Assembly (NCBI GenBank): GCA_017447805.1 | Contig: JAFSMR010000063.1 | Span: 1-64,000 of the forward strand | Length of the DNA: 64,000 nt | Origin: Kiritimatiellia bacterium | GTDB taxonomy: Bacteria; Verrucomicrobiota; Kiritimatiellia; RFP12; UBA1067 | Direction of reading: 5' to 3' | In this document: positions 14,731-23,709 of the stretch, piece after piece | Layout: every line of letters begins with the position of its first letter | Position numbering within the stretch: the first letter of the stretch is position 1 | Made by a program: the position numbers and the translations under genes | The notes under the pieces: model-generated | What the model saw: the letters and a program-made list of their open reading frames with translations, nothing else | What the model was told of the DNA's origin: nothing | The model's database searches: none

Positions 14731-15678
14731 TTATTCCTCGAAGAGTTTGATACCGTTGAGCATGTTTCGGATATTTATGGCGGTGCGGGGCATCGGCTCG
14801 GCGATGGTGAGCGCGGCGACATCGTGCGCGGCGGAAACATCGTTGATGATGCGCACGACCTCCGCCATCTTGAGGCCGTCCTTGCACACGCCGACCGCCG
14901 GGATGATTTCGGCCGGGTCAAGAACGTCAAGGTCGAAGTGGATAAGGATGTGTTTTGCGCCTGTAGCCTTGATCCAGTCGAGAATTCCCTGAGACGTGTC
15001 GCGCACATCCGCAACGCCGAGGTGTTTCATGCCGTAGTCCTTCTGTCGCTGGACAATCTGCTCGCGCTCCCAGTCGCGCAGTCCCACGAAGAGAATGCGC
15101 TCCGGCGGAATCGTCGCCGGCAGTTCTGCGAGAATCTTACCGTCTCCCTTGCCCATGAGTGCGGTGACGGCCATTGCGTGGTAGGCGGGATAGACGTCGC
15201 CAGGAAGCGTGATGTCGGGATGTGCGTCGATCCAGAGCACGGCCACATCGCCGCCGTATTTCCCGGCAAGGTAGGTGAACGGCGGAACGCTCACGGAACA
15301 TTCGCCGCCGAGGGTGATGATGCGGTCTGGGTTCTCCGCCTTGAGCATGGCGACGGCGGCACGCGTCTGAGCGGCTATCGTGTCGCGGTCAATCACGCCG
15401 TCCTGCGGCTTGCGGTCGCCGACTTCGAGCGAGACGGGCACGGTCAGCGTCTTGTGCGAGGGGTTCTTCGGCGCGAGAAAGTTCAGCAGTTCGGCGCCGA
15501 GGTAGTAGCCACGCGCAGCATCGTCAGGGTTCTTCACTTCGGGGATCCATTGCGCGATGCTCGCGCCCTGCCATTGCGGGTACACGAGCCGCACCGTTTT
15601 CTTTGCGGTCTCCGCTCCCCCCGCCATCGTTGCCATTGTCGCCATGAAAGCTATTCCTCCTATTGTGAGCTTATTCAT
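14731..15678 (-). CDS. Secreted arginase/agmatinase-family (ureohydrolase) protein
   Basis: A 315-aa ureohydrolase-fold protein with the metal-binding motifs GGECSVSVPPF (in place of GGDHS), DAHPDI and HFDLDVLDPAE. It starts with a signal peptide (MNKLTIGGIAFMATMATMAGGAE), which is unusual for the family. The first metal motif has Glu-Cys where Asp-His is normal, so metal binding and substrate may differ from arginase. The substrate cannot be assigned. Confidence 0.8.
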   Translation of the reverse strand: MNKLTIGGIAFMATMATMAGGAETAKKTVRLVYPQWQGASIAQWIPEVKNPDDAARGYYLGAELLNFLAPKNPSHKTLTVPVSLEVGDRKPQDGVIDRDTIAAQTRAAVAMLKAENPDRIITLGGECSVSVPPFTYLAGKYGGDVAVLWIDAHPDITLPGDVYPAYHAMAVTALMGKGDGKILAELPATIPPERILFVGLRDWEREQIVQRQKDYGMKHLGVADVRDTSQGILDWIKATGAKHILIHFDLDVLDPAEIIPAVGVCKDGLKMAEVVRIINDVSAAHDVAALTIAEPMPRTAINIRNMLNGIKLFEE

Positions 15679-15694
15679 TGTCCTGTTCCGTTCT

Positions 15695-16471
15695 TTACTT
15701 TACCGTGAAGCCGCCGTCAGCCGAGATTGCCTGTCCTATGACGAAGCCCGCTCCGGGGGAGCAGAGCCAGAGGACTGCGGATGCGATTTCCTCTGGCTTG
15801 CCGAGGCGTTGCACGGGGATGTCGGCGATGAGCCGCGCCATGTGCTCTGGCGCGTTCTCGATTGCCTTGGCAACCATCGGCGTGTCCGATGTGCCAGGGC
15901 AGATGGCATTTACACGGATCCCTTTGTTTGCGTACTCCAGCGCGACGCATTTCGTGAGGCCGATCACGCCATGCTTGGACGCTGTGTAGGCGCACAGCCC
16001 CGCCGTGCCGACAATGCCCGACTGCGACGAGCAATTGACGATTGCGCCGCCAGTCTCCTGCGCGAGCATCGCCCGCACCTCGTGTTTCGTGCAGTTCCAT
16101 ACGCCACGGAGGTTGACGGCAATCACTCTGTCGAACGCCGCAGCCTCCATTTCGTGGATGTAGGCGGCGGAGTTGCCGGGCGCGTGGATGCCGACGTTGT
16201 TGTACGCGCAGTCGAGCCGCCCGAAGTCGCGCACGACCACAGAAACAAGTGTCTCCACGCTCGCCTCGTCCGTCACATCGAACGCATATCCTCTTGCCGA
16301 ATGTCCGTCCGACGCGATTTCGGCGGCTGCGCGTTCCACACCCTCCTTGTTGATGTCCGCGAGCGCGACGGCGGCTCCCGCCTCCGCGAACGCCCGAGCC
16401 GTCGCAAGCCCGAATCCAGACGCCGCGCCCGTCACGAGCGCAACCTTGCCGTTGAAGTCAAAATTTGGCAT
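15695..16471 (-). CDS. Short-chain dehydrogenase/reductase (SDR)
   Basis: A 258-aa classical SDR: TGAASGFG (residues 14-21, NAD(P) loop), NNVG, catalytic Ser in NCSSQSG, and YTASK (Tyr/Lys). The C-terminus GQAISADGGFTVK is typical of the FabG-like subgroup. Asp after β2 (LADINKEG) favours NAD(H). The substrate is unknown. It lies between an aldo-keto reductase and the arginase-family gene in the same run. Confidence 0.9.
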   Translation of the reverse strand: MPNFDFNGKVALVTGAASGFGLATARAFAEAGAAVALADINKEGVERAAAEIASDGHSARGYAFDVTDEASVETLVSVVVRDFGRLDCAYNNVGIHAPGNSAAYIHEMEAAAFDRVIAVNLRGVWNCTKHEVRAMLAQETGGAIVNCSSQSGIVGTAGLCAYTASKHGVIGLTKCVALEYANKGIRVNAICPGTSDTPMVAKAIENAPEHMARLIADIPVQRLGKPEEIASAVLWLCSPGAGFVIGQAISADGGFTVK

Positions 16472-16483
16472 TTCTTGTCCTTT

Positions 16484-17479
16484 CTACTGCGCCTTGACGT
16501 AGCCCATCCTCTGGATGTCCTCGTCGGTGCGGTTTCCGTGAATTGTTATTATCGAAAGTTCTTCTTCGATTGTCGTGAGTTCATTCAGAGACAGCATGAT
16601 ATCGGCCGCACCGAGGTTTTCCTCGATCCGCTCATCGGAGCGCATCCCCGGAATCGGCACAACGTGCGGCCACTTGGCGAGCATCCACGCGAGCGCGAGC
16701 TGCGCCTTTGTGCATCCCTTGGCGGCGGAAAGGCGCTCCAACGCGTCGAGGAGCGGCTGGTTGGCGACGACGTTCTCCTTCGCAAAGCGCGTGATGGCGC
16801 GGCGCACGTCGTCGCCGACGTATGTCATCGAAGCGTTGTACTTCCCGCTCAAAAATCCGCTCGCCATCGGCGAGAACGCCACAAATCCAATGCCCAGTTC
16901 CTTGCAGAGCGGAATCACCTCCGCCTCGAACATCCGCTCCATCATCGAGTATTCGCTCTGTATCATCGAAAGCGGCGTGACTGCGTGGGCGCGGCGAATC
17001 TGCTCCGGCGTGGACTGGCTCTGCCCCCATCCGCGAATCTTGCCCTCCTTGATGAGTTCGCCCATGACCTCGGCGACTTCTTCGGGACGGCTTGTCTGCG
17101 GGACGCGGTGCTCGTAGTAGCAATCGACATGGTCCGTGCCGAGGCGCTTGAGCGAATCCTCCAGTGCCTTGCGGATGCCCTTGGCGGTCAGTTTTTCGTC
17201 GTTTGCTATGTCCTGGTCGCCGACCTTGCACGGTGAGAATTTAGTCGTGAGGACGATCTTGTCGCGGAAAGGCTTGACCGCCTTGCCGACGAGCGTTTCG
17301 TTAGCGAACGGACCGTAGGCTTCCGCAGTGTCGAAGAGCGTGCAGCCCATGTCGAACGCCTTGCGCATGAGGCGGATGGATTCTTCCTCAGGGGGCAATG
17401 CGCCATATCCGTGGCTGAAGCCCATGCAGCCCATCCCGACGGATGAGACCTTAAACGATGCAAGTTTGCGTGTTGTCAT
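16484..17479 (-). CDS. Aldo-keto reductase
   Basis: A 331-aa AKR of the YghZ/AKR13-like group. It has the N-terminal KVSSVGMGCMGFSHGYG, the catalytic DTAEAYGPFANE (Asp/Tyr), DCYYEHRVP (His region) and the NADPH site VPIPGMRSDERIEENL. It would reduce small aldehydes or ketones in the cytoplasm. It is 12 bp upstream of the SDR and 15 bp downstream of the flavodoxin-fold gene. Confidence 0.9.
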   Translation of the reverse strand: MTTRKLASFKVSSVGMGCMGFSHGYGALPPEEESIRLMRKAFDMGCTLFDTAEAYGPFANETLVGKAVKPFRDKIVLTTKFSPCKVGDQDIANDEKLTAKGIRKALEDSLKRLGTDHVDCYYEHRVPQTSRPEEVAEVMGELIKEGKIRGWGQSQSTPEQIRRAHAVTPLSMIQSEYSMMERMFEAEVIPLCKELGIGFVAFSPMASGFLSGKYNASMTYVGDDVRRAITRFAKENVVANQPLLDALERLSAAKGCTKAQLALAWMLAKWPHVVPIPGMRSDERIEENLGAADIMLSLNELTTIEEELSIITIHGNRTDEDIQRMGYVKAQ

Positions 17480-17494
17480 TTACGTTTCCCTTCT

Positions 17495-18136
17495 TTAGAT
17501 GGATTTTCCGAGTTCGTATGCCTTCTTAGGATATCCCGTATGGCTTATTGCGCCGACTGGCCAGACGCCGGGAGCGACGACTCGCCCGGCATCCGTCCAG
17601 CCGAGATATTTCAAGAGTATGTCGTAGTGAGACTTGATCGGGAGAGCCTCGCTTGCCGCCGTGTTTGCATAGGTCATCAAAAGGACAGCCTTTTTCGGAT
17701 GATGAATTTGTCCGTTGATGGCATAAAAACGGTCTATTACGAGTTTCAATTGTGCCGAAAGGCCAAAGTAGTACATCGGAGAAGCGAAGACCACGCAATC
17801 GGCATCGACGATATGCTTGCGGACAAACTCGAAGTCATCATCGAATACGCAGGGGCCGTCCATGCCGCAATGGTCGCAGGCAATGCACGGATGCACCTTC
17901 TTGAATGCGGCATCGAAGCGTACAACTTCGTGACCTGCATCCTTCGCTCCCTTGGCGAACTCGTCCGCAAGGGTGTTCGAGTTGCCGTTCTTCCGGGGCG
18001 AACCTGTCAGAACAAGAACTTTCATCTTCTTTTCCTCCTTTGCAGATAGATTGGCCAGCGCGGCAATTCCCGAAACCCCGAGTGCCGCAACGCCGACGGT
18101 TGCAACCGCTCCTTTTATGAACTGGCGTCTTTTCAT
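17495..18136 (-). CDS. Tat-exported flavodoxin-fold NAD(P)H oxidoreductase
   Basis: A 213-aa protein starting at 18136 and overlapping the upstream stop by 4 bp. The N-terminus MKRRQFIKGAVATVGVAALG is a Tat signal with a single RR. It is followed by KVLVLTGSPRKNGNSNTLADEF (FMN loop), CIACDHCGMDGPCVFDDDF (Cys cluster) and SPMYYFGLSAQLKLVIDRFY. It is a paralog of 13247-13789. Tat export fits a cofactor-loaded flavoprotein acting outside the cytoplasm. Confidence 0.85.
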   Translation of the reverse strand: MKRRQFIKGAVATVGVAALGVSGIAALANLSAKEEKKMKVLVLTGSPRKNGNSNTLADEFAKGAKDAGHEVVRFDAAFKKVHPCIACDHCGMDGPCVFDDDFEFVRKHIVDADCVVFASPMYYFGLSAQLKLVIDRFYAINGQIHHPKKAVLLMTYANTAASEALPIKSHYDILLKYLGWTDAGRVVAPGVWPVGAISHTGYPKKAYELGKSI

Positions 18137-18816
18137 GGCTTTGCCACCCTGTATTTGAGCCACACGACGCCGTTGGCGAGCTTCTTGCATCCAGTCAGCG
18201 TCAGCGGATACGGGTTGCGCTTCACGTCGAGAAGTCCGTCGAACGAGGCGACGCGTCCCTTGCGTCCGTCGATGCCGGGCGCAAGGAGAATCGAATACTC
18301 GTCCACCAGTCCTTCCTTGACGAATGCGCCGTTGATGACGCCGCCGCCAAGCACTGCAAGCCGCTTCACGCCAAATTCTGTGGCGGCAATCTCCATCGCC
18401 TTCTTGAGGCTGATGGACTTCTTGCCTGTGCAGATGTAGCTTATCTTTTTCGCCTTGAGGTAGTCGAGGTATTCCTGCGTAGTCCGTTCGCTCACGATGC
18501 AGACGAGCGGCAGGTTGTCCACGCGGTTAGACTTCCACATGAGCGAGCCGACCGTCTCGCAGGAGAACACGTATGAGGGAGCATCCTCGGCCACGAAAAC
18601 GGACGACTTGGCCGCCGGAGCGTCATTCTTCGGCTGGAACTTCTTTTTCTCCGCCCAGTAATGCTCCATCGTGACGCGACCGTTGAGATAGCTCGGAGCC
18701 TTGTAGGTCTTGAGCGTGTCGTAGTATTCATCGCCGCTGATCTTGTCGACCATTGCGCAGTCGATGCGCCCGTCGATGGATTGCACCATATGGCACACAA
18801 TGTAGGGCTTCTTCAT
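18133..18816 (-). CDS. RibD C-terminal-domain (dihydrofolate-reductase-like) protein
   Basis: A 227-aa protein with the DHFR/RibD-C fold: IVCHMVQSIDGRIDCAM at the N-terminus, RVTMEHYW, and GVKRLAVLGGGVINGAFVKEGLVDEYSILLAPGIDG near the end. Such stand-alone RibD_C proteins are NAD(P)H-dependent reductases of unknown substrate. It is translationally coupled to the Tat-exported flavoprotein gene. Confidence 0.85.
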   Translation of the reverse strand: MKKPYIVCHMVQSIDGRIDCAMVDKISGDEYYDTLKTYKAPSYLNGRVTMEHYWAEKKKFQPKNDAPAAKSSVFVAEDAPSYVFSCETVGSLMWKSNRVDNLPLVCIVSERTTQEYLDYLKAKKISYICTGKKSISLKKAMEIAATEFGVKRLAVLGGGVINGAFVKEGLVDEYSILLAPGIDGRKGRVASFDGLLDVKRNPYPLTLTGCKKLANGVVWLKYRVAKP

Positions 18817-18837
18817 CTTTCTTCTCCTTTCACGAGT

Positions 18838-19401
18838 TCAAATCGACTTTATTATTTTCGCCGGAACACCTGCCACGACCGTGCGCGGCGGCACGTCCTT
18901 CGTCACGACCGCCCCCGCGCCGACAATCGCACATTCGCCGATCGTCACGCCGGGGCAGACGGTGACACGAGCTCCGAGCCACACCTTATTGCCGATCTTG
19001 ACGGGCTTCGGAAACATCCCGCCGCGCTTGTCTGGGTCGGGATCGTGGTTCAAAGTGGCAATAATCGTCTGCGGGCCGATCAGCACGTCGTCGCCGATTT
19101 CGATGCCGCCCTGATCCTGGAACTGGCAGCCGGCGTTGATGAATACGCGCTTGCCGATTTTGGTATTCTTGCCGCAATCGGTATGGAACGGCGGGAACAG
19201 ACCGAACGATACGTCGATCTCGCTCGCCGTCAGTTCAGCCATCAGCCGCCGCACCTCTTCGGGTGTGTGGTAGCGTCCGTTCAACTCCGCCGTTATCTTC
19301 AATGCCTCTTGCGAGAACTCATGAAACGCCTTGTGCAAGTCGCTGTTGGTGGTGATATATTCAGTCTCGGCCATTGCGGCACGAAATTCAGAAACTGTCA
19401 T
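18838..19401 (-). CDS. Hexapeptide-repeat O-acetyltransferase
   Basis: A 187-aa left-handed β-helix acetyltransferase: [24 protein letters not shown], catalytic His in [13 protein letters not shown], and [31 protein letters not shown]. The insert [12 protein letters not shown] after the His marks a subgroup distinct from the copy at 8962. The acceptor sugar is unknown. Its start overlaps the patatin gene stop by 4 bp. Confidence 0.9.
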   Translation of the reverse strand: MTVSEFRAAMAETEYITTNSDLHKAFHEFSQEALKITAELNGRYHTPEEVRRLMAELTASEIDVSFGLFPPFHTDCGKNTKIGKRVFINAGCQFQDQGGIEIGDDVLIGPQTIIATLNHDPDPDKRGGMFPKPVKIGNKVWLGARVTVCPGVTIGECAIVGAGAVVTKDVPPRTVVAGVPAKIIKSI

Positions 19402-20243
19402 CTCAAGAACTCCTTTATATGTTCAATCTGTGATTTTGCCGTCTGTCGTCCGACATCATAGACGCATTGCATCCGATTCGGGTCGTGGCAGAGGCGCGAT
19501 ATCTCCAATGACGACGGCGGCGAAATCAGCAATGCCGCGCCAACCGCCACCCGGCTGTCGATGTATTCAAGCGTCTCGTTGTACCAGACGTGCCGCGTCT
19601 TGAATGCGTTGTAGACGGCGGGATGGCGGCGCAAAAAAGGCTTGGCTGCGGCGATCTTCCACGACGGGAACTTCCGGTAGCCGCGCGGACGCGTCGTGAC
19701 GACGACATTGCGTTCGCAGCCAAGCGACTCGAAATAGCGAAGCGGGATCCCGTCCGAAAGGCCGCCATCGAGATATTCGCCATTGCTGATCTTGACGGGA
19801 CGCGATACGAGCGGCATCGAAGCGGATGCCTGAATCCACCTGAACGCCTCTGCGTCGGCCTTGTCGAGCCGCTTATATACGGGCTTCCCGGTTGCGCAAT
19901 CGGTCGCCACTACATGGAACTCCATCGGGTTCGCGGCATAGGCCGCTGAATCGAAAACGTCGAGTTCCATCGGAAGTTCCCGATAGCAGAAATCTGCATT
20001 GAACAAATCGCCAGTCATGAAAAGTGACCGCCAAGAGCAATAACGCGGATCTTTTGCAAACCGTTTATTGTAGCGGATAACCCGTCCTATTTGGCCGCTC
20101 TTGTAGTTGCACCCGAAGCAGGCTCCGGCGGACACCCCGACCGCGCCGTCGAACACGACATCGTTCTCCATGAGGATGTCAAGGACGCCGGCTGTGAACA
20201 GCCCGCGCATAGCGCCGCCCTCAATAACCAAGCCTTTCTTCAT
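19398..20243 (-). CDS. Patatin-like phospholipase
   Basis: A 281-aa RssA/YjjU-type patatin domain: oxyanion loop GGAMRG (about residues 8-13), nucleophile elbow GVSAG, and the catalytic Asp in YLDGGLSDG. The family cleaves acyl chains from lipids and acts in the cytoplasm or at the inner membrane. I chose ATG 20243, which overlaps the DUF1653 stop by 4 bp and begins [10 protein letters not shown]. The longer frame upstream is the overlap with that gene. Confidence 0.87.
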   Translation of the reverse strand: MKKGLVIEGGAMRGLFTAGVLDILMENDVVFDGAVGVSAGACFGCNYKSGQIGRVIRYNKRFAKDPRYCSWRSLFMTGDLFNADFCYRELPMELDVFDSAAYAANPMEFHVVATDCATGKPVYKRLDKADAEAFRWIQASASMPLVSRPVKISNGEYLDGGLSDGIPLRYFESLGCERNVVVTTRPRGYRKFPSWKIAAAKPFLRRHPAVYNAFKTRHVWYNETLEYIDSRVAVGAALLISPPSSLEISRLCHDPNRMQCVYDVGRQTAKSQIEHIKEFLR

Positions 20244-20461
20244 AGCGGCTCGAATCTCCTCATGCGCTTGCCATCGCGTTCGATGGTCTCGAAGAACATC
20301 TTTGCCGGACGCACCCACAGGCCGCACTCTCCGTAGAGCGCACGGTACACGACCATCTCCTCCAGCGTCTCGGAATCCTTGGCGAATCCCTCAATGCGGT
20401 AATGTCCGCCTTTGAAGTTCCGGAACTCGCGCCCGACAAGATTTTGCTGCTCTTCTGTCAT
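20240..20461 (-). CDS. DUF1653 family protein
   Basis: A 73-aa protein with the DUF1653 pattern: [47 protein letters not shown]. It is a small SH3-like fold of unknown function that is common as a stand-alone gene. It overlaps both neighbours by 4 bp, coupling it to RNase PH and the patatin gene. Confidence 0.85.
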   Translation of the reverse strand: MTEEQQNLVGREFRNFKGGHYRIEGFAKDSETLEEMVVYRALYGECGLWVRPAKMFFETIERDGKRMRRFEPL

Positions 20462-21162
20462 TTAGCCAACTTCATTTGCGAGAATATCTTTTTCAGACCC
20501 TTGCGAGCGAGGGTGCGGAGCGCGTCGAGCGACTCCTCGGTGAACGGATTGTGTTCAGCCGTGCCCTGGAGTTCGACGTAGCGTCCGTCGTCCGTCATCA
20601 CCACATTCAGATCGACTTCGGCTGTCGAATCGTGCGCGTAGTCGAGGTCGAGCGTCGGCTTGCCGTCGCACACGCCGACAGATACGGCGGCGACGCGGTG
20701 GACGATTGGGTTTTCGGCAATCTTGCCCTCGGATAGAAGTTTCCCCACGGCGTCCTCAAGTGCAACCATGCCGCCCGTGATGGATGCGCAGCGCGTTCCG
20801 CCGTCCGCCTGGAGGACGTCGCAGTCGATCGTTATCTGCCTCTCGCCGAGCTTCGCCATATCTACCGCTGCGCGGAGGGAGCGTCCGATGAGACGCTGGA
20901 TTTCCGTCGAGCGGGCGTCCTGCTTCAGTTTCTTGATGTCGCGCTCCTTGCGTCCGCCGCCGGTGGAGGACGGCAGCATCGAGTATTCCGCCGTCACCCA
21001 GCCCTTGCCTGTATCTTTCAGGAACGGCGGCACCTTGTCCTCGATGCTTGCCGTGCAGAGAACCCACGTGTCGCCCCACTTGACGAGGACGCTCCCCTCC
21101 GCATACTTCGTGAAGTTCCTGACGAACTCGATATTTCTCAACTGGTCGTTCTTGCGTTTCAT
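20458..21162 (-). CDS. rph: Ribonuclease PH
   Basis: A 234-aa protein, full length for RNase PH. It shows [32 protein letters not shown], the substrate-binding [25 protein letters not shown], and [18 protein letters not shown] with the metal-binding Asp. It is a phosphorolytic 3'-exonuclease that matures tRNA 3' ends. The start at 21162 (MKRKNDQ) is the conserved one; 5' extension of the open frame is chance. It is the most housekeeping-like gene of this run. Confidence 0.93.
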   Translation of the reverse strand: MKRKNDQLRNIEFVRNFTKYAEGSVLVKWGDTWVLCTASIEDKVPPFLKDTGKGWVTAEYSMLPSSTGGGRKERDIKKLKQDARSTEIQRLIGRSLRAAVDMAKLGERQITIDCDVLQADGGTRCASITGGMVALEDAVGKLLSEGKIAENPIVHRVAAVSVGVCDGKPTLDLDYAHDSTAEVDLNVVMTDDGRYVELQGTAEHNPFTEESLDALRTLARKGLKKIFSQMKLAK

Positions 21163-21164
21163 AT

Positions 21165-21704
21165 TCAGCTCTCCAGAATGTATGCCGCGACGATTTCGCC
21201 GACATATGCCATGTGACAATCAGAGTTTGCTCCTGGATTCTCGCAACCTACGCCGGACGGATAAAATCTCGCCTTGTCTTCGGCGCTTATCGCGTTTTCA
21301 TCCTGCAACTGCTTGTAGATGACGCGGCACTCGAGAGTGAGCGGATATTCCCTGATGGCAGGAACGGATACCTTTTCGCCATCGACGGGTGTCAGGTCGT
21401 TTGCTGCGATCTTGTCGACATTGCGTCCCGACACCGAGCCGCACCTGCCGATGAGCGAGCGGTCACTTTCGGCAAGCGGGATGTTCACGGTGAACTCGCC
21501 GTTCGCGTCCAGCAGTTCGCGGGTGAAGCGTCCCGTCCGCACGAATGTCGTGAATATTGGCTTGTTCCACTCAATGCCGAGCGTACCCCATGAAATAGAC
21601 ATGGTGTTCACCCTGCCTTTTGCCTTCGTGGTCAGCAGAACGCCGCGAGACAATGACTTCAGTATTGTCTCAACATGGTCAAATACATTGATTTGCTTTT
21701 TCAT
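21165..21704 (-). CDS. Flavin reductase-like (FMN-binding split-barrel) protein
   Basis: A 179-aa flavin-reductase domain: [41 protein letters not shown]...[11 protein letters not shown], the family's FMN-binding core. It would reduce FMN or bind it as a carrier, fitting a run rich in flavoproteins. It begins inside the last codons of the upstream AbiEi-like gene (26-bp overlap) and ends 2 bp before the rph start. Confidence 0.85.
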   Translation of the reverse strand: MKKQINVFDHVETILKSLSRGVLLTTKAKGRVNTMSISWGTLGIEWNKPIFTTFVRTGRFTRELLDANGEFTVNIPLAESDRSLIGRCGSVSGRNVDKIAANDLTPVDGEKVSVPAIREYPLTLECRVIYKQLQDENAISAEDKARFYPSGVGCENPGANSDCHMAYVGEIVAAYILES

Positions 21705-22314
21705 TTTGCAGCTCCTTCATTCGGACGATTTTTGAATGTATCCAGTCTGGCACGGCGCGTGTCTCTTGCTCCATCTCCGCGAGCCGTTCCTTGCTGTATC
21801 TGGAGACAAGGCGGCTCAAGATTCCGTCATCGATATGTGCATCGCCGAGCGCGCGGATTGCCTGTACGAGAAGAGCCGTATCCGGCGAGAGGCTGTTTAT
21901 CATCCTGTTGGCCGTATGCGTGAACGCAATTTTCCCGGCCCCGTATGGATAGCACTTGTATGGGCCGCTGCTCAGGTAGCTCCACACGGCGGGTACTTGC
22001 GTCGATAGGCCAAGGAGGTTGAGCGCTGTGTCGCCGTTCGGGCAGATTGTCCAGCCATTCTTGCGCGACAGCGCGGACGCCACCTCGTCGGAGGTGGGTT
22101 CTTCGCACTCGCCAAGGAGCGGATTGACCTTCGGCTTCTGATATATGCCGCGCATGATGGCGCGCAGACGATTCTCGTCCAGAAGCCTGAGGATGACCCG
22201 GTTGGCAGCGTTGTTTGGGGCGATGTCGGCGAAATCTGACATGACGAAAAGCGTTCCGTCATCCGATTCCTCCAATCGCTCCTTTATCTGATCGGAATAA
22301 TCCTTTTTGTGCAT
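21679..22314 (-). CDS. DUF6088/AbiEi-like regulator
   Basis: A 211-aa protein of the DUF6088 type: FVMSDFADIAPNNAANRVILRLLDENRLRAIMRGIYQKP (winged helix), then GWTICPNGDTALNLLGLSTQVPAVWSYLSSGPY. The family is related to AbiEi antitoxin regulators. The promoter and a perfect dyad lie directly upstream, with no room for a leader, so it probably represses itself and may control the flavin reductase/rph run behind it (inference). Confidence 0.8.
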   Translation of the reverse strand: MHKKDYSDQIKERLEESDDGTLFVMSDFADIAPNNAANRVILRLLDENRLRAIMRGIYQKPKVNPLLGECEEPTSDEVASALSRKNGWTICPNGDTALNLLGLSTQVPAVWSYLSSGPYKCYPYGAGKIAFTHTANRMINSLSPDTALLVQAIRALGDAHIDDGILSRLVSRYSKERLAEMEQETRAVPDWIHSKIVRMKELQNEKANQCI

Positions 22315-22315
22315 A

Positions 22316-22352
22316 ACGGAAATAGTATATACTTTTTCCGTCGGAAAATCAA
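22316..22352 (-). promoter_or_regulatory. Promoter with overlapping dyad operator, probably leaderless
   Basis: On the minus strand: -35 TTGATT (22347-22352), 17-nt spacer, -10 TATACT (22324-22329). ACGGAA (22316-22321) and TTCCGT (22336-22341) form a dyad centred on AGTATATACT (22324-22333). The start codon of the AbiEi-like gene (22312-22314) lies about 10 nt after the -10, so the mRNA should have almost no leader. The dyad is repeated at 22449-22474 with the same spacing. Confidence 0.7.
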
Positions 22353-22448
22353 GGGGGAGTCTTCACTTTTTTACTCCAAACCATTCCTTATGTCGGAGCA
22401 TCCATTTTTGCCCATTGCCGCATATCAACACGGTTCAATCCCTATACG

Positions 22449-22474
22449 ACGGAAATAATGTGTGTTTTTTCCGT
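22449..22474. promoter_or_regulatory. Second copy of the ACGGAA-N14-TTCCGT dyad
   Basis: The arms and their 14-nt spacing match the operator at 22316-22341. It could be a second binding site for the same regulator or the operator of a lost gene. The rest of 22475-22656 shows nothing recognisable. Confidence 0.6.
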
Positions 22475-22656
22475 CAAACACAAAGGCGACGCTCCATTTC
22501 AATTACAAGGCTAGCAATCTATGCGATTGACATAGGACATACCAGATAATAAAGTACTGGCCAAAATCGCACTGGCTAGTACTGCACAAAAAGATGCGAA
22601 TTGAAGTGAAACTTACCACGAATAACCACAGTAATTTTTTGTGCGATAGCTAGTTG

Positions 22657-22812
22657 CTAATCGCGTGTAATGACGAACCTTGTGTTCTGCGCAAGGCTGT
22701 TCTCGGCGGCGGCAGACAGAATTGCGATGCCCGGAAGCGTGAGAAGTCCCTTGTGTTTCCGCGATAGTTGCGAATTTCTGCGGTTCCCAGTCGCTAGAGA
22801 GTGTTTTCAATC
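22657..22812 (-). pseudogene. Possible C-terminal remnant of a PIN-type toxin
   Basis: With no start, the minus-strand frame reads LATGNRRNSQLSRKHKGLLTLPGIAIL...LAQNTRFVITRD plus stop. 'LATGNRRH...LPGI.ILS' resembles the end of PIN/VapC-type toxins (ATGN motif, last acidic/Asn site). The match is short and partly degenerate. Confidence 0.35.
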
Positions 22813-22878
22813 CTTGCGCCTCCCGCATACTCCTGCCTTTTTCGGCGGAGTTTAGGGTGTTCAAAATCTTATTTCGCT

Positions 22879-22919
22879 CTGTGGCGCAGTCCTCCATGCA
22901 CACGCCGCAATCGAGAGCG
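22879..22919 (+). repeat. Copy A of the 41-bp core
   Basis: Two adjacent mismatches to the other cores (CATG in place of CCCG). It codes LCGAVLHAHAAIES in frame with the following cassette. Unlike the cores at 1, 4.8, 28 and 30 kb, it lacks the boundary block. The upstream in-frame codons run to a stop at 22853-22855 without a start codon. Confidence 0.85.
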
Positions 22920-23674
22920 AAACAGTGGGTTATACAACTACCTCTGTCCAGGGTAAAGTTAATGATGAGACAACCTGGTATCAAGTTGCAATACAATTTA
23001 AGGGTGTTGGCGAAACTTCTGATAAGATAAAGTTAGGTGATGCAATAAAATCAGATGGGCTGACCGCGACAACATGGCGCAATCGTAATACAGCTCCTTG
23101 TCTTCAGTTCTACAATGGGACGGGCTATGACATGTATTACTACATTTCGCAAGCATATCCCGATTCGACCAAAACAGCAGGGTCTAACACAATAACTGGT
23201 TGGGCAAACTCGGTTCAAGTTCTCGCTGAAGATACATATCTTGATGTTGGGAAGGCCTTTTGGTTTAAGGCTGATAATATTGCAAGCGGTGAAACTGTAA
23301 AGCTCACGGTTGCTGGCACTGTATCATCTGAAACGGAAAAGACAATAACTATTGGAGATTCTGCATGGACATTGGCCGCGAATCCTTTCCCTGTAGCGGT
23401 TGCAGTTAAGGATATAGGATGTTCTTTACCAGCTACTACCTGGAGAAATCGTAATTCGGCGCCATGCATACAAGTGTATAATGGCTCAGGCTATGACTTG
23501 TATTATTACATCAGCCAGGCGTACCCTGATTCGACCAAAACAGCAGGAACAAATACAATTACAGGGTGGGCGAACTCTGTGCAGGTTCTAGCTACAGACG
23601 AAATCCCCGCAGGGAGTGGTTTTTGGGTGAAAACATCAGGGACAGAAGAAGGGACACTGACCTTCTCGCTTTAA
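22879..23674 (+). CDS. Silent surface-protein cassette A (no start or 5' signal peptide)
   Basis: An open frame runs from the core (second half of a signal peptide) through IESETVGYTTTS to 23674. The mature part has two similar halves of about 110 residues, each with a CLQFYNGTGYDMYYYISQAYPDSTKTAG-like unit (CIQVYNGSGYDLYYYIS in the second), and ends KTSGTEEGTLTFSL. The same two-half plan occurs in the cassettes at 27.2, 30.1 and 32.0 kb, but residues differ widely. No start codon or promoter fits, so it is expected to be silent where it is. A GTG at about 22925 could give a signal-less protein. Function: probably a surface or matrix protein. Confidence 0.75.
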
Positions 23675-23709
23675 CATTTTAGTTCGGTGCATGGTGTGCC
23701 GAGCATATA

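Noticed and set aside
14149-17236. Long plus-strand open frames (519 and 559 codons) opposite the nitroreductase, arginase, SDR and aldo-keto reductase genes
   Set aside because: They lie antisense to clear enzyme genes with intact motifs, have no recognisable domains, and arise from the GC-rich codon pattern.
5375-22314. Integron-like gene cassette array (many unrelated genes in one direction)
   Set aside because: Start and stop codons overlap by 4 bp at many junctions, leaving no room for attC sites, and no integrase is present.
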